DNA of 15,727 bases from Pontimonas sp. (GTDB lineage Bacteria > Actinomycetota > Actinomycetes > Actinomycetales > Microbacteriaceae): assembly GCA_021741925.1 (NCBI GenBank), contig JAIOWW010000015.1, positions 1 through 15,727 of the forward strand, given 5' to 3'. The notes beneath the pieces are model-generated. The model was not told the DNA's origin. It did no database searches and worked only from the letters and a program-made list of their open reading frames with translations. Positions 7,176 to 13,675 of this stretch are shown here, piece after piece (positions within the stretch are counted from its first letter, which is position 1; each line of letters opens with the position of its first letter). Position numbers and translations under genes: made by a program.

Positions 7176-9044
7176 ATGGGACAATCATCTGACATGTCTT
7201 CTCACTCTGACCGCGATATTCAGCCGGCCTCCACCGATGTGTGGCGCCTGCGGAATTTTTCGATCATTGCTCACATCGATCACGGCAAATCAACGTTGGC
7301 GGACCGAATGTTGCAGCTCACTGGAATCGTGGAGGCCCGCGATATGCGGGCTCAGTACCTGGACCGCATGGACATTGAACGCGAGCGTGGCATCACCATC
7401 AAGAGCCAGGCGGTGCGGATGCCGTGGACTAAAGACGGCAAGACCTACGCGCTCAACATGATCGACACTCCGGGCCACGTGGACTTCACCTACGAGGTCT
7501 CTCGGTCCCTGGCTGCCTGCGAGGGAGCGATTTTGCTCGTCGACGCCGCGCAGGGTATCGAGGCTCAGACGCTCGCGAACCTCTACCTCGCGCTTGAGAA
7601 CGACCTCACCATCATTCCTGTTCTCAACAAGATCGATCTTCCCGCTGCTGACCCAGAGCGCTTCGCGGATGAACTTGCTCACCTCATTGGTGGCTCGCCT
7701 GATGATGTGTTGCGAGTGAGTGGCAAAACGGGCATGGGCGTCCCAGAACTGCTCGACCGCGTCGTTGACCTCATTCCTTCCCCTACGGGAGATGCGGACG
7801 CTCCGGCCCGTGCACTTATTTTTGACTCTGTCTATGACGCCTACCGGGGTGTGGTGACGTACGTGCGCATGATTGATGGTTCGCTCTCCCCTCGCGAGCG
7901 AATAGAGATGATGTCGACACGGGCCCAACACGAACTGTTGGAGATTGGCGTGAGCTCCCCTGAGCCCACCCCCTCCAAGGGGTTGGGCGTGGGGGAGGTG
8001 GGCTATCTCATTACAGGTGTGAAAGATGTCCGCCAGTCCAAAGTGGGTGACACCGTTACCTCCATCAAGAAGCGCGCCACTCAGCCGCTGCCGGGCTACA
8101 CCGAACCCAAGCCCATGGTGTTCTCCGGTCTGTACCCCATCGATGGCAGTGACTACCCCGATCTCCGGGAGGCGCTCGACAAGCTCAAGCTCTCTGACGC
8201 CGCCCTGGTCTATGAGCCAGAAACCTCTGTGGCGTTGGGGTTTGGATTCCGGTGCGGTTTCTTGGGCCTGTTGCACCTCGAGATTGTCTCAGAGCGTCTC
8301 GAGCGCGAGTTTGGTCTGGATCTGATTGCGACGGCGCCCTCTGTGATTTACACCGTGGAGCTCGACGATGGCACGAGTCAAGTCGTGACAAACCCCTCGG
8401 AATTCCCCACCGGTCGTGTGATGAGGGTTTGGGAACCTGTGGTGAACGCTGCCGTGCTGGCTCCGAAGGATTACGTTGGCGTCATTATGGAGCTCTGTCA
8501 GGACAAGCGCGGAGTGCTGCAGGGAATGGAATATCTGGGGGAGAACCGGGTCGAAATCAAATACACCATCCCGTTGGGTGAGATTGTGTTCGATTTCTTT
8601 GATCAGCTGAAGTCCAAGACTGCCGGCTATGCGTCGTTGGATTACGAACCCGCAGGAGACGCGGAGGGTGACCTCGTCAAGGTGGACATTTTGCTGCAAG
8701 GCGATCGGGTTGATGCGTTCAGTGCGATCGTGCACAAAGACAAGGCCTACGCCTATGGCGTGATGATGACGGGGCGCTTGCGGGAGCTCATTCCACGCCA
8801 ACAGTTTGAAGTTCCTATCCAGGCCGCCATTGGCGCGCGTGTGATTGCACGCGAGAACATCCGCGCCATGCGCAAAGACGTTCTTGCCAAGTGTTACGGC
8901 GGTGACATCACCCGTAAACGGAAGCTCCTCGAGAAGCAAAAAGAGGGCAAGAAGCGTATGAAGATGGTGGGCCGGGTTGAGGTGCCGCAGGAGGCCTTTA
9001 TCGCAGCGCTATCCGGTGATGTCGAGAAAAAGAAAGGCAAGTAG
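7176..9044 (+). CDS. lepA: Elongation factor 4 (LepA), ribosome back-translocating GTPase
   Basis: Translational GTPase that acts on the ribosome and is reported to promote back-translocation or initiation-complex assembly. It has 622 residues, normal length. G1 is AHIDHGKS (about 32-39), the switch I region is ERGITIK, G3 is DTPGH (about 97-101) and G4 is NKID (151-154). EF-G-like domains II, III and V follow. The LepA-specific C-terminal domain includes CYGGDITRKRKLLEKQKEGKKRMK, which separates it from EF-G. The start is uncertain: ATG 7176 is the longest choice without a good Shine-Dalgarno. ATG 7194, six codons later, has a GACAAT 8 nt upstream and would give a near-leaderless start. It diverges from rpsT. 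The 29-bp gap after its stop contains the putative promoter of the next gene. Confidence 0.96.
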   Translation: MGQSSDMSSHSDRDIQPASTDVWRLRNFSIIAHIDHGKSTLADRMLQLTGIVEARDMRAQYLDRMDIERERGITIKSQAVRMPWTKDGKTYALNMIDTPGHVDFTYEVSRSLAACEGAILLVDAAQGIEAQTLANLYLALENDLTIIPVLNKIDLPAADPERFADELAHLIGGSPDDVLRVSGKTGMGVPELLDRVVDLIPSPTGDADAPARALIFDSVYDAYRGVVTYVRMIDGSLSPRERIEMMSTRAQHELLEIGVSSPEPTPSKGLGVGEVGYLITGVKDVRQSKVGDTVTSIKKRATQPLPGYTEPKPMVFSGLYPIDGSDYPDLREALDKLKLSDAALVYEPETSVALGFGFRCGFLGLLHLEIVSERLEREFGLDLIATAPSVIYTVELDDGTSQVVTNPSEFPTGRVMRVWEPVVNAAVLAPKDYVGVIMELCQDKRGVLQGMEYLGENRVEIKYTIPLGEIVFDFFDQLKSKTAGYASLDYEPAGDAEGDLVKVDILLQGDRVDAFSAIVHKDKAYAYGVMMTGRLRELIPRQQFEVPIQAAIGARVIARENIRAMRKDVLAKCYGGDITRKRKLLEKQKEGKKRMKMVGRVEVPQEAFIAALSGDVEKKKGK

Positions 9045-9061
9045 GACTGAGACACAGTCGC

Positions 9062-9073
9062 TACGCTTAGCCC
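9062..9073 (+). promoter_or_regulatory. Putative -10 box of a leaderless transcript for the membrane gene and ribF
   Basis: TACGCT (9062-9067) is followed by 6 nt and then the GTG at 9074. No Shine-Dalgarno is visible. A 5-bp inverted repeat (GACTG 9045-9049, CAGTC 9055-9059) lies just upstream, between the lepA stop and this box. No clear -35 box is seen. Confidence 0.5.
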
Positions 9074-9460
9074 GTGTCTTCCTCCACCGCGCACCGCATC
9101 ATCGTGTCGCTCTATGTGGTGTTGAGCCTCGCGGCACTAGGTCGTTCGAGTTTTCAAATACTCACCAAGTTTGACCAAGCACCGCTGGCCTATAGCCTTT
9201 CCGCGCTTGCCGCAGCGGTGTATGTCCTCGCCACCATCACGGTGGCGATGGGTAATCGACCAGGGGCTAGGCGGATTGCAAGGGCTGCTCTGAGCTTCGA
9301 GCTGGCCGGAGTGCTGGTGGTGGGGGCGTTCAGCCTGATTATTCCGGACCTTTTCCCCGACCAAACGGTGTGGTCACAATTCGGCCTGGGATACCTGTTT
9401 ATCCCTCTTGTGCTGCCTATTCTCGGCCTGTGGTGGCTCTCGAAGCGAGCTGCGCAATGA
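9074..9460 (+). CDS. Small four-helix membrane protein of unknown function, upstream of ribF
   Basis: I do not recognise a named family. The protein has 128 residues. Hydrophobic stretches at about 8-23, 37-59, 73-91 and 103-122 predict four membrane helices. A conserved-looking loop, RSSFQILTKFDQAP, lies between helices 1 and 2, and a basic loop, NRPGARRIAR, between 2 and 3. The C-terminus is short and basic. The GTG start is preceded by a -10-like box 6 nt away. The stop overlaps the ATG of ribF by 4 bases (ATGA), so the two proteins are likely made together. That suggests, without proving, a link to flavin supply or to a membrane flavin user. It lacks the features of the larger known riboflavin transporters. 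Confidence 0.8.
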   Translation: MSSSTAHRIIVSLYVVLSLAALGRSSFQILTKFDQAPLAYSLSALAAAVYVLATITVAMGNRPGARRIARAALSFELAGVLVVGAFSLIIPDLFPDQTVWSQFGLGYLFIPLVLPILGLWWLSKRAAQ

Positions 9461-10398
9461 GTCCTGTGGCAGTGAATTATGGCCTCGATTCTCTTCCCGG
9501 CGATGGGAAGCGTCGTGCGGTGACGATCGGAAAGTTCGACGGCGTCCATCGCGGTCACCGCCAGGTCATTTCGCAGCTGTTATCGATGGCGGGGAAGGCA
9601 GAGCCGACTGTCATCACCTTTGACCGCCACCCTCACGCTACTTTGAGGCCGGGTACCGAGCCCACCCCCATCCTCAGCGATAGCCAGAAGATTGAGTTGC
9701 TCGCAGCGGCGGGTATCCAGCGTGTGGTGGTCCTGCCTTTCGATGAAGAACTCTCGGCACTGGGGCACGCAGATTTTTCCCAGACTGTTCTCGCGGAGGG
9801 GCTCTCCACCAGCGTTGTTCTCGTGGGGGCTGACTTCCGCTACGGGCGCGGCGGCGAGGGGACGATCGACACACTCCGCGCTGAAGGTGATCACTGGGGT
9901 TTCCGGGTGGACGTCGTCGGTGATGTGTGCGAAGCAGAAGGTGAGCGAGTGTCCTCGACGATGATTCGAGGTCTTCTGGCGGAGGGTAAGGTCGCCACCG
10001 TCCGCGACCTCCTTAATCGCTACCACTCGGTCCGAGGAGAGGTGGGGCACGGGTTTGAGAGAGGACGGGTGCTGGGCTACCCCACCGCTAACCTCCGAGA
10101 AAACATCGAGGGCCTCCTTCCCGCTGATGGTGTGTATGCGACTCGCGTCATCCACCGCGGAAAGACTTACGACGCAGCTACATCACTGGGTGTGAATCCC
10201 ACGTTTGGGGACGTTAACGAGCGAACACTCGAATCTCACCTGATGAATGTGACGCTCGATTTGTATGGAGAGACCGTCACGATTGAGTTTGTTGACTTCA
10301 TTCGTGACATGCAGAAATTTCCCACGCCCGAGGCTTTGGCTGACCAGATGGCCCGAGACGAAGAGGTTATTCGAGGAATCCTGGCGTCGACCCCGTGA
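9457..10398 (+). CDS. ribF: Bifunctional riboflavin kinase / FMN adenylyltransferase
   Basis: Makes FMN from riboflavin and ATP, then FAD from FMN and ATP. It has 313 residues, normal length. The N-terminal nucleotidyltransferase domain has GKFDGVHRGHR (25-35), the ATP-binding HxGH-type site. It is followed by VITFDRHPH, VGADFRYGRGGEG (123-135) and SSTMIR (166-171). The C-terminal flavokinase domain has RVLGYPTANL (204-213), GVYATRV (225-231), VNPTFGD (246-252) and the E259-containing LESHL segment. The same frame is open further upstream, to an ATG at 9370, but the start at 9457 is chosen because it gives the normal N-terminus. It also forms an ATGA overlap with the preceding membrane gene. 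No FMN riboswitch precedes the pair. Identification is firm. Confidence 0.95.
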   Translation: MSPVAVNYGLDSLPGDGKRRAVTIGKFDGVHRGHRQVISQLLSMAGKAEPTVITFDRHPHATLRPGTEPTPILSDSQKIELLAAAGIQRVVVLPFDEELSALGHADFSQTVLAEGLSTSVVLVGADFRYGRGGEGTIDTLRAEGDHWGFRVDVVGDVCEAEGERVSSTMIRGLLAEGKVATVRDLLNRYHSVRGEVGHGFERGRVLGYPTANLRENIEGLLPADGVYATRVIHRGKTYDAATSLGVNPTFGDVNERTLESHLMNVTLDLYGETVTIEFVDFIRDMQKFPTPEALADQMARDEEVIRGILASTP

Positions 10399-10402
10399 CG
10401 CG

Positions 10403-10414
10403 TAGGATTGCCGG
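10403..10414 (+). promoter_or_regulatory. Putative -10 box of a leaderless MFS transcript
   Basis: TAGGAT (10403-10408) is followed by 6 nt and then the GTG at 10415. The AGGA inside it could also serve as a Shine-Dalgarno, so the two readings compete here. The box begins 4 bp after the ribF stop, so transcription from ribF may also contribute. Confidence 0.45.
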
Positions 10415-11632
10415 GTGAGTCAGACCCCTCGATCAACCCTCATTCTGGCGATGACCGGCATTGTGCTGTTTGCGTTGGGAATTCGAACCGGGGTGGCGGC
10501 GGTGTCTCCCTTGTCGACCCGCATTGATTTGGATGTGCCACTAGAAGGTTTGACGCTCGGAATTTTGGGAACAATTCCGCCCGTGGCTTACGCGGTCTCC
10601 GCTGCCTTGTCGCCCTGGTTTGCCAGGAAAGTGGGCCTGGAGGGTGCTGTCATTGCGGTGGGGCTTCTGGGAGGCGTTGCTCATGTGTGGCGAGGAATCT
10701 CGCCCACCTACGTTTCGCTTTTTGTGGCGACGATTGTTTTGATGTTGGCCGCGGGTGTCGGAAATGTTATTTTGCCTGGCTTGGTGAAGCTCTACGCCCC
10801 TGATCGGATTGGCCCCCTCACGGCAGCCTATGGAACAGCGATGGCATTTAGCTCGGCAGCTCCCACTGTGCTCGGCGTGTGGTTGGCCGACGAATTTGGG
10901 TGGCGCTGGTCATTGGCGGCGTGGGCTGTAATCAGCATCGTGGGCATCATTCCCTGGCTCTTCTTGTGGCCGAGGGCGAAAGCTAAAGGGATGCAAGAGG
11001 CGGTCATCACCGCAACCCTGCCGATCGTTACCGCGCCGGTGTCGCTTTTCCGCTCACCAACTGCGCTCTCCATCATGGCGATTTTCACCGTCTCAGGTGC
11101 GATGGCCTATTCCTGGTTTGCCGTGTTGCCTCCAGCGTTGATGGAGCTCTCGGGGGTGAGCGCTTCGTCTGCGGCTCTGGCTCTGGGATTGTTCACCATC
11201 ATGGGCTTCCCGATGTCTCTCATCGTTCCTCCCTTGGCTGTTCGCCGGGGATGGAGCGCGCCCCTGGTGGGTGCGTCCATGGTTTTCAACATCGTCGGCC
11301 TAGGCGGTCTTCTCCTTGCCCCCACTGTCCTGCCGTTCGTGTGGGTGACTTTTCTGTCGATGGGTCCGCTCACTTTTGCGATGTCCTTAGCTCTGATGGG
11401 CCATCGGACGGTGAATCACCTTTCGGCTTTGATTCTGAGCGGTTTCGTGAACAAATGGGGCTATGTGTTCGCGGCAGGAGCTCCGGTGCTCGTGGGGCTT
11501 GGTCGCGAAATCTCAGGGGAATGGACCGCAAGCCTGTTAGGTCTTTTGGCTGTGAGCCTGGTGTCTTTGCCGGCCATGCTGATCCTTGCCAAGGAACAGA
11601 TTGTCGACAAGGAGCTCGCGGAGTATCGCTAA
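10415..11632 (+). CDS. MFS transporter, CynX/NimT-like
   Basis: Integral membrane transporter of 405 residues with about 12 predicted helices and a break near 190-210, the usual 6+6 layout of the major facilitator superfamily. The helix 1 region, GIVLFALGIRTGVAAVSPL, and GVGNVILPGLVKLYAPDRIG (about 114-133) resemble CynX/NimT proteins. So do AYSWFAVLPPAL (about 231-242) and the RTVNHLSALILSGF segment (331-344). Known members export or import small molecules such as cyanate or 2-nitroimidazole, and the substrate cannot be read from sequence. The start is GTG, 16 bp after the ribF stop. The stop is followed at once by an inverted repeat and the promoter of the deoxyribose-operon regulator. A role in that pathway is possible but unsupported. 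Confidence 0.85.
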   Translation: MSQTPRSTLILAMTGIVLFALGIRTGVAAVSPLSTRIDLDVPLEGLTLGILGTIPPVAYAVSAALSPWFARKVGLEGAVIAVGLLGGVAHVWRGISPTYVSLFVATIVLMLAAGVGNVILPGLVKLYAPDRIGPLTAAYGTAMAFSSAAPTVLGVWLADEFGWRWSLAAWAVISIVGIIPWLFLWPRAKAKGMQEAVITATLPIVTAPVSLFRSPTALSIMAIFTVSGAMAYSWFAVLPPALMELSGVSASSAALALGLFTIMGFPMSLIVPPLAVRRGWSAPLVGASMVFNIVGLGGLLLAPTVLPFVWVTFLSMGPLTFAMSLALMGHRTVNHLSALILSGFVNKWGYVFAAGAPVLVGLGREISGEWTASLLGLLAVSLVSLPAMLILAKEQIVDKELAEYR

Positions 11633-11646
11633 TGCTCATCTGAGCA
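11633..11646 (+). repeat. Perfect 6-bp inverted repeat after the MFS stop
   Basis: TGCTCA and TGAGCA are separated by TC and begin at the base after the MFS stop codon. A 2-nt gap is too short for an RNA hairpin loop without opening pairs, and no T-tract follows. It looks more like a protein-binding palindrome, perhaps a second site for the SorC-type regulator encoded 52 bp downstream. Confidence 0.45.
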
Positions 11647-11654
11647 AAGACTGC

Positions 11655-11667
11655 AACAAATGTTGTT
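11655..11667 (+). promoter_or_regulatory. Candidate operator of the SorC/DeoR-type regulator
   Basis: AACAA and TTGTT form a 5-bp inverted repeat around ATG. The right arm covers the first five bases of the -35 hexamer (11663-11668) of the regulator promoter. A repressor bound here would block RNA polymerase, giving autoregulation of the whole operon. AT-rich palindromes of this kind suit SorC-family operators; the assignment is inference. Confidence 0.5.
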
Positions 11668-11697
11668 CTTACGCGCAGTTGTCTCTACTCTGGAGCC
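11663..11697 (+). promoter_or_regulatory. Promoter of the deoR-deoC-ALDH operon, leaderless
   Basis: TTGTTC (11663-11668) and TACTCT (11686-11691) are separated by 17 bp, the optimal spacing for a housekeeping sigma factor. Exactly 6 nt follow before the ATG at 11698, so the mRNA probably starts at the ATG. GGAG at 11692-11695 is only 2 nt from the ATG, too close for a normal Shine-Dalgarno. This is the best-formed promoter in the window. Confidence 0.65.
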
Positions 11698-12666
11698 ATG
11701 CCGAACCGGACCATTCTTGATGACGAGTTACTGGCTGTTCGCGCTGCAGAGCTCTACTACCAAGAGGACAAGACCCAGGATCAGATTGGTTCACTTCTAG
11801 GGATTACCCGGTGGAAAGTGGGAAGGCTCCTCTCTGACGCAAAATCTCGAGGGATTATCCGAATTGAGATCGTCCATCCCCACGCGAGGCGCCTGGGGAT
11901 GGAGCACCAGCTCGTCGAGGCCTTTTCACTGGAGGCCTGTGTCGTCGTGCCACACGATGATCCTGAGGCGATTGGGGAGCGCGTGGCGCGTGCGGCGGCG
12001 GACTATCTCGTTGCCATGAGGCCGATGACTCACCGTTTAGGGGTGAGTTGGGGAAGAACATTGCATCGCGTCGCTCAGATGCTTCCCGAAGGGTGGGCAA
12101 CGTCCCTCTCGGTTGTTCAGGTGAACGGTGGGGTGAGTCACAGCTCCCAACCTGGGCTAGCGTCCGCCACCGCCACCATGATTGCCCATAAAGCAGGAGG
12201 GTCAGTTACTTTGCTTCCGACTCCCGCAATCGTGGAGAAAGAGGAGACCAAGCGTGCCCTGGAAAAGGACAAAGGGGTGGCAGGTGTCCTCGAGCAGGCG
12301 AGGGCTTCGGACACCTTCCTCTACAGTGCTGGACCGGCTACGGATGTGAGCATTCACGTTCAATCGGGCTACATCGATCGTTCCGACATAGGCAGATTGC
12401 AGGAATGTGGTGCAGTCGGTGACGTCTGGGGCCGCTACATCACCGCCGAGGGGCGTATTGCGGACCAGGCGCTGGATAGTCGAACGCTGGGGCTCTCTCT
12501 TGATGTTCTGCGAAGTGCCCCACGCAGTATTGCTGTAGTTCACGGAGCCGACAAGCACGACATTGCGCTGGCCATCGCGAAGAATGGGCTTGCCACCGTG
12601 ATGATTACAGATGAAGCCACTGCGGCGTATCTCCTGGACGCTGCTGCTACCCAGAAAGAAGCATGA
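11698..12666 (+). CDS. SorC/DeoR-type sugar-binding transcriptional regulator
   Basis: DNA-binding regulator of 322 residues, probably a repressor of the operon it heads. The N-terminal helix-turn-helix (about 25-54) reads KTQDQIGSLLGITRWKVGRL, the SorC style that resembles a sigma-like HTH rather than the N-terminal HTH of E. coli DeoR. The large C-terminal sugar-phosphate-binding domain shows VSWGRTLHRVAQ (about 116-127), VQVNGGVSH, GDVWGRYI and VVHGADKHDIALAIAKNGLATVMITDEATAAYL (in parts, about 280-312), typical of SorC and B. subtilis DeoR. Deoxyribose-5-phosphate is the likely inducer because deoC follows, as for B. subtilis DeoR. The stop overlaps the deoC ATG by 4 bases (ATGA). A candidate operator overlaps its promoter. 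Ligand and mode of action are inferred. Confidence 0.88.
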   Translation: MPNRTILDDELLAVRAAELYYQEDKTQDQIGSLLGITRWKVGRLLSDAKSRGIIRIEIVHPHARRLGMEHQLVEAFSLEACVVVPHDDPEAIGERVARAAADYLVAMRPMTHRLGVSWGRTLHRVAQMLPEGWATSLSVVQVNGGVSHSSQPGLASATATMIAHKAGGSVTLLPTPAIVEKEETKRALEKDKGVAGVLEQARASDTFLYSAGPATDVSIHVQSGYIDRSDIGRLQECGAVGDVWGRYITAEGRIADQALDSRTLGLSLDVLRSAPRSIAVVHGADKHDIALAIAKNGLATVMITDEATAAYLLDAAATQKEA

Positions 12667-13673
12667 TGACTCGAGTGCCCGCTGTTCACCACACTCCCCG
12701 GTCTCAGACCGTCCTCGGTGGGAGCCCTACCGAGAAGGCTTTGAAGCGTTTCCTGGAGGGTATACCTGGCGTTGATACAGTCGGCGCTGAAGCCCGAGCC
12801 GCAGGGTTCAACACTCGATCGTTGAAGACCTCGACCAAAGTGTGGGGTCTCGACACCATCATCTCGATGGTGGATCTCACCACCTTGGAGGGCGCAGACA
12901 CTCCTGGCAAAGTCCGCACTTTGGCAAAAAAAGCCACTATGCCTGACCCCCTGGATCTCTCTGCACCCAGTGTTGCCGCGGTTTGTGTCTATGGCGACAT
13001 GGTCGCGGAGACAAGAGCAGCTTTGGGGGATTGGCACGTTTCGAAGCGACCCGATGGGGTTGCCGTGGCGGCTGTCGCCACCGCTTTCCCCAGCGGTCGA
13101 GCCAGCCTGCCCGTAAAGATCATGGATACCGAGTTCGCGGTATCCGAGGGTGCGGATGACATCGACATGGTGATCGATCGTGGGGCTTTCCTGGCCGGCA
13201 AAATGGGCCTAGTTTTCGATCAGATCGCCCAGGTGAAAGAAGCGTGTAAGCGACCGGATGGGAGCTATGCCCACCTGAAAGTGATTCTCGAGACCGGAGA
13301 GCTTGCAACCCTCGACAATGTGCGCAGAGCTAGTTGGCTAGCCATTATGGCGGGAGCGGACTTCATCAAGACCTCCACCGGGAAGGTTCAACCTGCGGCC
13401 ACTTTGCCGGTAACCACGACCATGCTCGAAGTGATTCGAGACTGGCACGGAATGACTGGGGAAAAGATCGGCATGAAACCAGCTGGAGGCATTCGCGCCA
13501 GCAAGGACGCGCTTCGATACCTCGTGGCCGTGGCAGAGACTGTTGGCGAAGAATGGTTGACCCCTGACCTTTTCCGCTTTGGGGCGTCAAGCCTTCTTAA
13601 CGATGTCGTGATGCAACGCCAGAAAATGACAACCGGTCACTACAGTGGCCCCGACTATGTGAGCGTGGACTAA
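12663..13673 (+). CDS. deoC: Deoxyribose-phosphate aldolase (DERA), long form
   Basis: Class I aldolase that splits 2-deoxy-D-ribose-5-phosphate into D-glyceraldehyde-3-phosphate and acetaldehyde, the last step of deoxynucleoside breakdown. It has 336 residues, longer than the roughly 220-260 of many bacterial forms. The Schiff-base lysine is K236 in GADFIKTSTGK, the second catalytic lysine K272 in MKPAGGIR, and the matching aspartate D168 in DDIDMVIDRG. All are present. The N-terminal extension (about 1-60) and the ending LTPDLFRFGASSLLNDV ... TTGHY resemble animal DERA more than the short E. coli-like type. The start overlaps the regulator stop (ATGA); GTG 12675 is a less likely alternative. 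Two bases separate it from the ALDH gene. Identification is firm; subtype resemblance is from recall. Confidence 0.96.
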   Translation: MMTRVPAVHHTPRSQTVLGGSPTEKALKRFLEGIPGVDTVGAEARAAGFNTRSLKTSTKVWGLDTIISMVDLTTLEGADTPGKVRTLAKKATMPDPLDLSAPSVAAVCVYGDMVAETRAALGDWHVSKRPDGVAVAAVATAFPSGRASLPVKIMDTEFAVSEGADDIDMVIDRGAFLAGKMGLVFDQIAQVKEACKRPDGSYAHLKVILETGELATLDNVRRASWLAIMAGADFIKTSTGKVQPAATLPVTTTMLEVIRDWHGMTGEKIGMKPAGGIRASKDALRYLVAVAETVGEEWLTPDLFRFGASSLLNDVVMQRQKMTTGHYSGPDYVSVD

Positions 13674-13675
13674 TC

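Noticed and set aside
7290..8276. 328-codon open frame on the minus strand inside lepA
   Set aside because: Antisense to a highly conserved lepA, His/Arg/Val-rich, with no recognisable motif; a shadow of the real gene.
9045..9059. GACTG/CAGTC inverted repeat after lepA as a terminator or operator
   Set aside because: Five pairs, moderate GC and no T-tract; repeats of this size are expected by chance. Noted only within the neighbouring promoter entry.
9370..9456. Longer N-terminus for ribF from the ATG at 9370
   Set aside because: It would lie wholly inside the preceding membrane-protein gene and add residues not found in RibF; the ATGA overlap at 9457 is the natural start.
9045..9456. FMN riboswitch upstream of ribF
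   Set aside because: The upstream region is a 29-bp gap plus a coding gene; there is no room for the riboswitch and none of its conserved segments was recognised.
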